From positions 1 through 15,516 of the forward strand of contig JAEOSA010000026.1 in NCBI GenBank assembly GCA_016840595.1: a stretch of 15,516 nucleotides of DNA, given 5' to 3'. Source of the DNA: Candidatus Hermodarchaeota archaeon. Lineage in GTDB: Archaea; Asgardarchaeota; Hermodarchaeia; Hermodarchaeales; Hermodarchaeaceae. Below are positions 1-8,189 of this stretch, piece after piece. Within the stretch, counting starts at the first letter, position 1; every line of letters begins with the position of its first letter. The notes under the pieces are model-generated. The model saw nothing but the letters and a program-made list of their open reading frames with translations, was not told where the DNA came from and did no database searches. The position numbers and the translations under genes are program-made.

Positions 1-3000
1 AGTTGAAGGCCTTTCATCCGAGCCATTAGTTTCTTAATCGTGGATTCGCGTTCTTCAGGTGTCATGATGATGAGTTGTTGAACTAAGGCCTCTTTGTCAT
101 CTTCGCTAATCATAGTAAACTGATTTAGCCCCTCACGGAGTACCGCAACCAAGGTTGCTTGCTCAGATGGACTCAGACCAGGTGTTAGTGGGGCTTCAGC
201 TTCTTCAGCTTCGCCTTCGACTTCGGCATCACCAGTTCGTAGGTAATCAAATCGACCTTCAGCCATTTGACGTTTCATATCTTCCATGAACCAAACTCGG
301 TCCTTGGCAGGAATTTTCTTCATCTGCTTGAATAGTTCCTCTTTTTCTTTTGCGCCTAATCCTTCAAGCTGTTCAAGTTCTACCAACACATCCTCATCTT
401 CTGAACGACGTTCAGCAGGTATTGTTGTTGTTGGGATAACCACCGGTTGAATCGGAACATCTAGGGTCGAATACGAGGGGGTAATCATTGATACAATTTG
501 GTTATCGCGATCTGAAATCCGAGTTAGATCACCTTTAGAAAGGGAAGGAACTTTCCCTTGATCAATTTTCTTGGTCATCTTTCGCATTCTTCGAACGATC
601 CAAGGAATTGAGTAGACTCTTGCATATGCAAGCCAAGCCAGTAGGACAATAATCAAAACGACTCCTAGAACTGCCCCTGCTTGAATTGCTGTCCGGAAGA
701 GGGGACTTAGGCTCACGACTAAAGTCATAGTATCCTGAGCTTGTGCATACTTCGGAGCCGCTAATGATTCGATGGTAACCGAATATGTTCCCTCTGTTAA
801 GACCGATAACCCAGGGAGAGTGTAGGTGCCATCTCCATTATTGAACATCGGTCTTTGATGTATGCCAATCGCGGGGATTGATACGAATAGCGTAGCATCA
901 GTAATGACAATATTATGGTAAGTATCGTAGAATGTCACATGAAGGGTAAATGATTCTCCAGTGGTGATACTAAGGGTATCATCGAGACCGATGATTTCTG
1001 TGCGTACGGGAATAACAGTCAATTGGAATAGTGGGGCATTCGCTGTTTCGAAATTGTGTCGAGTTAACGTTATTGAGACACCATAAATTCCTGGTGTCAC
1101 ATCGGTGAGGTTAATACTGGCAAAATACAATCCATTGGAATATTGAAGTACACCAGTTCCATACTCCCATGCGTATACACCAGTAGCACTTGTAACCGGA
1201 TTTCCATCACTGTCGGTGAAATTCAGATAGATCCATAGGATATCGCCACGTGGGACTTCCCAAGAGGTTCCATTCAATGGAATGAGTATGCCTTGTTCAT
1301 CAAGTTCAGCTTGAATTTCTGTAATGTCAAGGTTCGTTTGGCGTGGTTGGATGTTTAACCCGATAGTAGTCATGGCATATTGGTAACCCTCATGGTCGCA
1401 AGAGAGGGTTAATTCATAAACACCAACTGAAAAGATATCGCTTGGGAGGGAGATGTTATACCAGCCCGGAGTTCCGGTGGGTAGTAAGGTTCCATTGATG
1501 GTTCCCCAAATGTATTGAATGTTGGCTCCTGTAATGTTGAGTAGGTTATGGTCGTAGAAGTGGGCACGTACGGTGAAGTTGTGACCCCAATCAACATTGA
1601 TTACAGGCGTATCACATTCAAGGTATGCAGGCATAACGATTAAAGAAACAGAGATAGTTCGGAGCTGTTCAATGACATTTTGGTGACTAGCAGTGATGTA
1701 AATTGTATATTGGCCAGCATCTAAACCTGAAGAGTTCAGAATGCTTTCGAATGTCCAGCCACTAATATAGGAGAGGGTTCCGTTACCTCCGGCCCAGTTG
1801 AAATAGACTGTTGCGTTAGGTAGAGCGGATCCATAGATGGTACTAAAGTTTGCACTGATTTGGAATGAATCTCCTGCAACCACTGAAGATGCTGGGCCAC
1901 TTACTGTTAGCACTGAATCGATGGGTATGATAGTGAGCATAACGATTCCAATGCTGGTTTGGTAATTGGGAAGATTGCTGGCTTCGATGGTTACGAGATA
2001 GGTGCCAACAGTTTGATTTGCAAAGAATGTGATATTGTAGATTCCACTTCCAACAAACGTCATATTGACAGGGGATAAACCAGCCCAATAATAGGTGGTT
2101 TTTGTATCATTCATAAGGCGACCATATTCATCTGTGACTCTAACAGAGATATTCACGAGGGTCTGATATTCAGCAACCCATGGAGAAGTGGAAAGAACTT
2201 CAACATAGAGTGGTAATGGATTAACTGTAAATTGAACTTGCTGTTCACTGGTTTCATAGAATGGTTTTGAGAAACGAATTGTAAAGTTGGCAAGTCCAAT
2301 ATCCTCTGCGGAACTATCGATTTGAATGAGATAGGTCCCATCAGGATAGATTTGAACAAGGGACCAAGAAGGCCAACTTAACCAGAGTGTGACAGTTCCA
2401 TTGGATAGGACAACATCATGATCGATGTCACGGTATGTCGCATTTAGATAAAGTAAGTCACCCCAGAATACTATGCTGTCGAAGTCTAGTTCCATAGATG
2501 TGTGTATAGAGCGTACGTAACCATTGACAGGGAGTGATTGATTTTGATAATAGGGTGTGATGTTAGGCCAAGTGATATTGACAACGAAGGAGTACCACAC
2601 ATTCACTTCGAGGAAGTTATGGGTTCGAATTGTTATGAAATAGCCATCATACCCGTTGTTTAGCATTAGAATGGTATAGTTCAGCGTAAGTGTTGGATGT
2701 GAAGAGCACCCAACTGTGATGTAGACATTCCCTGTTACATTATGGATTGGGTCGGTTGTAGCGCTGTCATTGTAGAAAATCGTAAATGTGAGATCCTCGG
2801 TGAAAGGCACAGGCTCAGGTGAGGAATAGGAAACCTGAGTATCTCGGCCATGCAAAGTAAATTGGACGTTTACAATCTGTGATTCGTAGTGCAGTTGGTT
2901 CAATGTAATCTGAACCGAAAAACTACCAACATCTCGACTCGTCGTATTGAGTTCAATAAGATAGGTTCCATTAAGCAGATCATAGATCGTGAAATAGCCT

Positions 3001-6000
3001 AGATCCCAATCTGTACCTACAGAAGCGCCGAGTACATATCCACTGTGTTCAAGGTCAATGTAATCGATTTGTATGGTGAGGTTAACACCCCAGGGATGTG
3101 AAGTGACGTATAAGGGATTGGTATCCGTATCAGTTTGAATATCCCGTAGAGTGATTCTAACTTGGAAACTTTGACCAGCATAGTGAATTCTGCTAAGGGA
3201 TACGAGTGCTATGTGGAGACCATTATTTCGGCAGGTTGTGTTGAATTCAATGACATAGGTGCCATTACCAAGTAGGTAAATCGTGTAATAACTCGCATTC
3301 CAGTCAGTGATAGCAAAAGCGCCAGCTACATAACCACCATGATCGATATCTAAAAAGTTGATTCGAACTGTAACATTGTCACCCCATGGATGGGATGGAA
3401 ACACAGAGACATCAACCTCAAAATCAGTCTGGATATCTCGAAGTGTAAGGTCAACCTGAATATTCTGACTGCCATAATTGAGTAGAGTGACAGTGATTGT
3501 TATTGAATGACTGCCAACCTCACGACAGGTCGTATTCAACTCAATCAAATATGTTCCATTGCCCAAATCGTAGATCGTGAAATAAGTGGCATTCCAATCA
3601 ACGCCAATTACAGCACCAGGGATATAGACTCCGTGATCCAGGTCAATATAGTCAACCTGGATTGTGATATTATCTCCCCAGGGATTGGATGGAATATATG
3701 CAGGATCAACAGAGTAGCCAGTTTGAATTTCTCGAAGTGTTAGATCAACTTCGATTATTTGAGTGAGATAATGGAGTCGGCTTAGTGTAATCTCGATGGT
3801 ATGACTCTCTATGATACGGCAAGTCGTATTGAGTTCAATGAGGTAGGTTCCATTCCCCAAGTCATAGATAGCAAAAAAGCTTGCATTCCAGTCTACACTG
3901 ATAATTGCCCCTAGCACATACGTTGTATGATCTTGATCCAAATAGTCAATTGCTATAGTCGTGTTGTCGCCCCACGGATGTGACCATATGTAGCTCGGGT
4001 CAGCTGTAACATCTGTTTGGATATTTCGTAGAGTTAGGTCGATTTCGACATTTTGTGTAACATAGTGTGTGCGGCTAAGGGTGATTAAGATTGTATAACT
4101 CCCAACCTCACGACAGGTAGTATTGAATTCGATAATGTATGTCCCATTACCAAATAGATAGATTGTGTAAAACGTTTCATTCCAGTCTGTATCAACTTCA
4201 GCAAAGGGGATATATCCGCCATGGTCGAGATCCATATAGTCGATACGAATAGTGACGTTATCGCCCCAAGGTTGTGAAGGAACGTACAATGGATCTGCTT
4301 GATAATTGGTCTGGATATTTCGCGTCATGAAGTTCTGAAGAGTCATGAAAGTTTGATAATGGGATTTACTTGCGTAGATGTGTATTGTGTAGCTTCCCTC
4401 TAATCGGCTTTCGGTTCGAATTGTTAAAGTGTACGCTCCAGTGGCAGGATTATATACGAAACTCCAATAGAATTCATCCCAATCACATGTAATCGTGGCA
4501 TCGGGAATTGGGATAAAACCATGATCTGTATCATTGAATGTTAGGGTGAGGGTAAGGGTGTCGCCCCAAGGAACAGAAGAACCTGGTGAAATAGATACAA
4601 TATACAGAGCCGTTAAGATGTCACGAACCTGGAAGGAGACTGCAACTTGGGCGGTATCATAATGAGTCTTATTCAACACGAAAGTAAGTGTGTAACTCTG
4701 TGTCCCTGTTGAAACTTTGGTAGTATTGAGAATTATTGAATAAGTTCCATCACCGAGAAGGACAATCCAGTAATCGACGTTTTCTATGTTATCAAACCAG
4801 GTGAAGGAGAGAGAGGCACCATCTATGCCAATATATCCATGATCAGTATCATTGAATGATAATGTGATGGTAACATTATCACCCCAAGGTACTGAACCAG
4901 AAAGTGCGGATCCTGAGGCATAGGTTTCAATGTATCGAATTGTGATTTCCAAATACTGGTTTTGAGTTGTGTAATTTACCAAGCTGAAATATACTGTTAC
5001 ATCATAGATGGTTTCACTGATGTTACCCCAGAAGAGAATAGAGTAGGTCCCGTTCAGATAGTTGGTGACGGTGTATTTACCCGCTTCGTATCCTACTAAA
5101 AACACCGTTGCATCCGTGATGTATAATGGACTTGATGGCACTATATCTGTGAAATTAAAAGAGATCGTGAAGTCATCATCATAAGGGATTTCTACTGAGG
5201 AGCGAGGATAATCCTTTGTTAACTGCGTGGCGCGGGATTCAACGACTACGCGGATTCTGATTGTCTGCTCCGCATGGGCTGCTAGAGAGGCATTCACGTA
5301 GAGATCAGTTTGTCCCAAGCCTAAGGTGGTTGTATTGAGTATGTAGTAATAGTAACCGCCAGTGTCGTCAGTTAGGGGATATAGAGAAGTACCAATAAGG
5401 AGTTGAACTGTGGCTCCAAGGATTCCCGTTGAAGTTGTTTCATTCTCGTAGAAGACGGTGATGTTGAATAATTCATTCCAATAAAGGTGAGCTGTGTAAA
5501 CGTCTGTGTCATTTTCGTACTGTGTCCATCCATCACCTGAACCGGTGGGGGGATAAGTAATCTGCGTGCGAATTGCATCAAGATTAGTGGCAAATGACAC
5601 AATCTCGATTAATATTGTGAAATTCTGTTGTTCATACTCCCAACTGTATGAGCCAGCTATCCACATGGTTACTTCATATTTGACGGCTTCAACATCGCCA
5701 TATGATGCATCATATCGGAGGAAGAGGGTTGCATCAAAGCCATCTGGTACGAAATTACCCGTACTGATAAGAGTCCAACTAGTTGGACCTGTTGGGTCTT
5801 CGTAATAAGTGAAGTTGACTCGGACATTGTTCATCCAGATTCCTGAATCATTTCGAACATAAGTGTCAAGATAGGAATCGTAGAATCGAACTTGACTGGT
5901 ATAACCTGCATCTCGTGTGGTTTGAGCAGTGTACTCATTGGGTCCGGTTTCTGAAGTTGGTTTGATCATGGTATAATCAAGATCATTGACCAAATTGATA

Positions 6001-8006
6001 GTGAAGGTGAGATGAGTTCCATCCGCGTAAGAGGCATTCACATAGCCGTACCGAAAGAGCTCAACATAGAGTTCAGCATTTTGATCTGGACTCATTGAAC
6101 TGGTATCAAAGTTAACAGAATATGCACCAAATCCATTTGGAGCCATTGGTTCGTATTGTACTTGCAGGTTACGGTCAACATAACGAACTTGGGCGGACGC
6201 ATCAGTAATGTATTGAGAAGTAGCGTTATTTTCCCATGTTGCATTCACCAGAATCGACTGACCCAAAATAACTCGTTCTTGATCACTAGGAGAGATTTCA
6301 GTCCCGCGACTTGGAATTACTATAGAGAATGATTGTTGCTTCAGCCCACATTGAGTTGCGTTATTATAAGCAACTGTTGCTATCCAAGCGCTACCTGCAT
6401 CAGCTTCTTCTACAGCCGGAACCTTCCAAGCCGAACTAGTTAGCGTGTCATTGTTCTCGTGGAAAGTAACTGTAGTTTGACTATTCCACAGTGTTTGGTT
6501 GGGATAAAATATGGAAACATTAGCACTGTTACCACTAGAACCAATTGGCCGGAGTGAAGCCTTCACTCGAAGCCAGTTTTCAGCAACAAAGTAATCCCCA
6601 GTTGAAACATTTGTCCAGCCTCCAAGACCAGTGGCACTTTTTTGCAGATACACTTGGAGAACATAGTTTAGGCTACTCGCATAGATGGAGTAAATCTGTC
6701 CTGACAAGGCTATGCCATCATCGAGTTTGATGAATCGACTCGTGGCATTATAGCTGTAAGTCGAAAGGGTGTGTCCCGTCTCATTCTTCAATTCGGTAAA
6801 GGTCCAAAGTGGTTCGAGGTGTAACCCAAAAGAGTATCCTAGGTGTCCAGATGGCGGTTGATCCATGGGAATAGAGTAGTTCACTTCCCATGTTGGATTC
6901 TCATCTACTGGTGCTGAAAAGGAAGTGGTTGCCTGAGTGGACTGAAGATGCTTAACATACATCGAGTAGGAATAATGAAAGCTAATGTTATGGGATGAAC
7001 CGAATTGATAATTTTGTGTGCTTGTCCAGCAGTTAGCAAGAGGAGCTTCTTCACAGTTTGCAGAATCTGCATAAATGGTTATAGTACCGGTTTGGCCACT
7101 TGTATCAGTGACGACTTCACTGTTTAATGTGAGAGTCACTTCACTAGGTTTGCTTGGAGATTCAATGCTATATTCAAAATTATCAAAGTAAATATGACCA
7201 TTCACATCTGTCCATTTGCTTCCTCCCTGCTTCTTAACGGTGATGCGAAGAGTGACTGTACCATTGACCGGTGTTGTGGACATTGAATGGTGATCCCAGC
7301 TGGTTGGATTATACACATCGGTTGTTTGTTGCCAACTCGCAATAATTGAGGCCTGATATTCCAAGCTCACGTTGATATACAGCCAGCTCTCTTGAGAGAT
7401 ATCGCTTGAAAATTTAATATCAAAAGAGAAGACCAAGTTTGAAGGTGATATTGCAGAGGTGTAATTAAATTCACTTTCCAAATAGGCAATAGCGGTAGTT
7501 AGCCCTGTTCTGTCATAGCGTAGAGTGATATCCATACAATCTCCAGGACTCCCCCCAGAAGAGTTATCGATGCTTGAGATAATGCGATAATTGTCGTTGT
7601 TGTTTCGTCCATCATTTCGGGTTAGTGTCCAATTATGCCTTTCTATCCCGATTTCACTCCCATCGATATTGAAGGCTTCATCATATTTGTCAAAATTCCC
7701 ATTGAGGATTGGATCTTCAGTTCTAACAAGATCTGTTACACTAGTGACAAGTTGATAACCGCGATAGTCTGAGGGAAACCAACTGGCATCGTATTGAAAT
7801 GAGGTTGTGTTAATGCCGTCAGTGAACACGCTGCTTTCATTTCTGGCAAACTCAAAAACATCAAGAGAACCTCCACTGCCGGTATAAGGTGAATTGGGTG
7901 GTATACCACCGCGTACTGGAGGTACTAAATTCTGCGAGTGTGGGACAACGAGTAGAATACCGAGGATAAAAGTAAGCGTAACTAATGTCTTCTTTGAGTT
8001 CCCCAT
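1..8006 (-). CDS. Giant Ig-repeat cell-surface protein with C-terminal membrane anchor (3' end beyond window)
   Basis: This frame stays open for 2,668 codons and runs off the left edge, so the C-terminus is missing. The ATG is at 8004-8006. An in-frame TAA lies directly before it and a GGTG ribosome site ends six bases upstream, which fixes the start. Residues 1-26 form a signal peptide (KK, then a hydrophobic stretch ending VVPHSQN). Residues ~97-283 resemble a jelly-roll, carbohydrate-binding-like domain (opens NGNFD, closes IYFDNFEY). Ig/BatD-like beta domains follow, with conserved anchor positions near residues 942, 1041, 1147, 1247, 1345, 1443, 1541, 1639, 1735, 1848, 1943, 2041, 2140, 2250 and 2348. 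A transmembrane helix at ~2440-2462 (GVVLIIVLLAWLAY) is followed by RRMRKMTKK and a charged tail of at least 200 residues. N-X-S/T sequons are dense. Domain architecture says surface or S-layer-associated adhesin or scaffold; the exact role is unknown. All anchor codons share one frame, which argues against frameshifts. Confidence 0.9.
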   Translation of the reverse strand, partial: MGNSKKTLVTLTFILGILLVVPHSQNLVPPVRGGIPPNSPYTGSGGSLDVFEFARNESSVFTDGINTTSFQYDASWFPSDYRGYQLVTSVTDLVRTEDPILNGNFDKYDEAFNIDGSEIGIERHNWTLTRNDGRNNNDNYRIISSIDNSSGGSPGDCMDITLRYDRTGLTTAIAYLESEFNYTSAISPSNLVFSFDIKFSSDISQESWLYINVSLEYQASIIASWQQTTDVYNPTSWDHHSMSTTPVNGTVTLRITVKKQGGSKWTDVNGHIYFDNFEYSIESPSKPSEVTLTLNSEVVTDTSGQTGTITIYADSANCEEAPLANCWTSTQNYQFGSSHNISFHYSYSMYVKHLQSTQATTSFSAPVDENPTWEVNYSIPMDQPPSGHLGYSFGLHLEPLWTFTELKNETGHTLSTYSYNATSRFIKLDDGIALSGQIYSIYASSLNYVLQVYLQKSATGLGGWTNVSTGDYFVAENWLRVKASLRPIGSSGNSANVSIFYPNQTLWNSQTTVTFHENNDTLTSSAWKVPAVEEADAGSAWIATVAYNNATQCGLKQQSFSIVIPSRGTEISPSDQERVILGQSILVNATWENNATSQYITDASAQVRYVDRNLQVQYEPMAPNGFGAYSVNFDTSSMSPDQNAELYVELFRYGYVNASYADGTHLTFTINLVNDLDYTMIKPTSETGPNEYTAQTTRDAGYTSQVRFYDSYLDTYVRNDSGIWMNNVRVNFTYYEDPTGPTSWTLISTGNFVPDGFDATLFLRYDASYGDVEAVKYEVTMWIAGSYSWEYEQQNFTILIEIVSFATNLDAIRTQITYPPTGSGDGWTQYENDTDVYTAHLYWNELFNITVFYENETTSTGILGATVQLLIGTSLYPLTDDTGGYYYYILNTTTLGLGQTDLYVNASLAAHAEQTIRIRVVVESRATQLTKDYPRSSVEIPYDDDFTISFNFTDIVPSSPLYITDATVFLVGYEAGKYTVTNYLNGTYSILFWGNISETIYDVTVYFSLVNYTTQNQYLEITIRYIETYASGSALSGSVPWGDNVTITLSFNDTDHGYIGIDGASLSFTWFDNIENVDYWIVLLGDGTYSIILNTTKVSTGTQSYTLTFVLNKTHYDTAQVAVSFQVRDILTALYIVSISPGSSVPWGDTLTLTLTFNDTDHGFIPIPDATITCDWDEFYWSFVYNPATGAYTLTIRTESRLEGSYTIHIYASKSHYQTFMTLQNFMTRNIQTNYQADPLYVPSQPWGDNVTIRIDYMDLDHGGYIPFAEVDTDWNETFYTIYLFGNGTYIIEFNTTCREVGSYTILITLSRTHYVTQNVEIDLTLRNIQTDVTADPSYIWSHPWGDNTTIAIDYLDQDHTTYVLGAIISVDWNASFFAIYDLGNGTYLIELNTTCRIIESHTIEITLSRLHYLTQIIEVDLTLREIQTGYSVDPAYIPSNPWGDNITIQVDYIDLDHGVYIPGAVIGVDWNATYFTIYDLGNGTYLIELNTTCREVGSHSITITVTLLNYGSQNIQVDLTLRDIQTDFEVDVSVFPSHPWGDNVTVRINFLDIDHGGYVAGAFAITDWNASYYTIYLLGNGTYVIEFNTTCRNNGLHIALVSLSRIHYAGQSFQVRITLRDIQTDTDTNPLYVTSHPWGVNLTIQIDYIDLEHSGYVLGASVGTDWDLGYFTIYDLLNGTYLIELNTTSRDVGSFSVQITLNQLHYESQIVNVQFTLHGRDTQVSYSSPEPVPFTEDLTFTIFYNDSATTDPIHNVTGNVYITVGCSSHPTLTLNYTILMLNNGYDGYFITIRTHNFLEVNVWYSFVVNITWPNITPYYQNQSLPVNGYVRSIHTSMELDFDSIVFWGDLLYLNATYRDIDHDVVLSNGTVTLWLSWPSWSLVQIYPDGTYLIQIDSSAEDIGLANFTIRFSKPFYETSEQQVQFTVNPLPLYVEVLSTSPWVAEYQTLVNISVRVTDEYGRLMNDTKTTYYWAGLSPVNMTFVGSGIYNITFFANQTVGTYLVTIEASNLPNYQTSIGIVMLTIIPIDSVLTVSGPASSVVAGDSFQISANFSTIYGSALPNATVYFNWAGGNGTLSYISGWTFESILNSSGLDAGQYTIYITASHQNVIEQLRTISVSLIVMPAYLECDTPVINVDWGHNFTVRAHFYDHNLLNITGANIQYIWGTINGTLLPTGTPGWYNISLPSDIFSVGVYELTLSCDHEGYQYAMTTIGLNIQPRQTNLDITEIQAELDEQGILIPLNGTSWEVPRGDILWIYLNFTDSDGNPVTSATGVYAWEYGTGVLQYSNGLYFASINLTDVTPGIYGVSITLTRHNFETANAPLFQLTVIPVRTEIIGLDDTLSITTGESFTLHVTFYDTYHNIVITDATLFVSIPAIGIHQRPMFNNGDGTYTLPGLSVLTEGTYSVTIESLAAPKYAQAQDTMTLVVSLSPLFRTAIQAGAVLGVVLIIVLLAWLAYARVYSIPWIVRRMRKMTKKIDQGKVPSLSKGDLTRISDRDNQIVSMITPSYSTLDVPIQPVVIPTTTIPAERRSEDEDVLVELEQLEGLGAKEKEELFKQMKKIPAKDRVWFMEDMKRQMAEGRFDYLRTGDAEVEGEAEEAEAPLTPGLSPSEQATLVAVLREGLNQFTMISEDDKEALVQQLIIMTPEERESTIKKLMARMKGLQ
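15..344 (-). repeat. Duplicated helical module in the cytoplasmic tail of the giant protein
   Basis: Two 27-codon segments, 264-344 and 15-95, align without gaps after the membrane anchor. Both begin K-E-x-L, share Q at position 7, R at position 16 and M at position 27, and have matching hydrophobic positions, as expected for paired amphipathic helices. They are separated by an acidic Glu/Ala-rich linker at about 185-240. Only about six of 27 residues are identical, so the relationship is plausible rather than certain. The second copy lies at the window edge and more copies could follow. Confidence 0.5.
2805..4900 (-). repeat. Tandem ~98-codon Ig-like repeats inside the giant surface protein
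   Basis: Seven consecutive domains share the same skeleton: P-W-G-D-N-x-T, then D-x-D-H about 12 residues later, D-W-N, G-N-G-T-Y, N-T-T-C-R and a closing L-R-x-I-Q-T. The Trp codons of the P-W-G motif sit at 3090-3092, 3384-3386, 3678-3680, 3972-3974 and 4266-4268. That is exactly 294 bp (98 codons) apart four times running. The next two, at 4566-4568 and 4884-4886, are 300 and 318 bp further on. Synonymous positions differ freely between copies, so this is an old protein-level repeat, not a recent DNA duplication. Four of the five period-exact copies have Cys in N-T-T-C-R; the copy anchored at 3090 has Ser instead. Confidence 0.88.
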
Positions 8007-8012
8007 TTACAA

Positions 8013-8016
8013 CACC
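8013..8016 (-). promoter_or_regulatory. Ribosome binding site of the giant surface protein
   Basis: GGTG on the minus strand is separated by six bases from the ATG at 8004-8006. It matches the GGTGA core seen before other genes in this window. An in-frame stop lies between it and the ATG, which excludes longer N-termini. Confidence 0.55.
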
Positions 8017-8080
8017 AGCTAATGCGGAGTAGGTCGTTTCACTCCCCGCTGTGCAGCCGTAATCTAGGCTTTGTAAGGAA

Positions 8081-8089
8081 ATTTAAATA
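8081..8089 (-). promoter_or_regulatory. Candidate TATA box for the giant surface protein
   Basis: TATTTAAAT on the minus strand lies about 75 bp upstream of the ATG. Transcription would start near 8058 and leave a leader of about 50 nt. The core ATTTAAAT is palindromic and could also work toward the kinase gene, which would then have a leader of about 78 nt. This is the strongest AT box in the 183-bp divergent intergenic region. Confidence 0.5.
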
Positions 8090-8156
8090 CATTTTGTGAA
8101 ATGCATGTTTAATGGAAACAAATACCATTTTTTCGTAACATGGAAAATTAACTACA

Positions 8157-8164
8157 ACTTATAG
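8157..8164 (+). promoter_or_regulatory. Candidate TATA box for the PfkB kinase, implying a leaderless transcript
   Basis: ACTTATAG lies about 26-30 bp before the ATG at 8190. That is the distance at which archaeal transcription normally begins, so the mRNA could start at or within a few bases of the start codon. No convincing Shine-Dalgarno sequence precedes this gene, which fits a leaderless message. The purine-rich BRE that should flank the box is weak, so the box at 8081 remains an alternative. Confidence 0.35.
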
Positions 8165-8189
8165 GTTCAAAAACAGGATTTCGATTACA

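Noticed and set aside
2805..4900. Regular ~294-bp repetition as a possible CRISPR array or noncoding satellite
   Set aside because: The repeats are in frame, diverge mainly at synonymous sites and encode the same Ig-like fold. There are no short identical repeats with unique spacers.
3507..5805. Open frames of 60-80 codons on the plus strand and in other minus frames inside the giant gene
   Set aside because: They are antisense or shifted readings of a repetitive coding sequence, lack ribosome sites and show no recognisable protein features. The main minus frame is open throughout.
8111..8129. Inverted repeat AATGG/CCATT followed by a T-run in the divergent intergenic region
   Set aside because: Only 5-bp arms in AT-rich sequence. 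It is too weak to call an operator or terminator and lies upstream, not downstream, of both genes.
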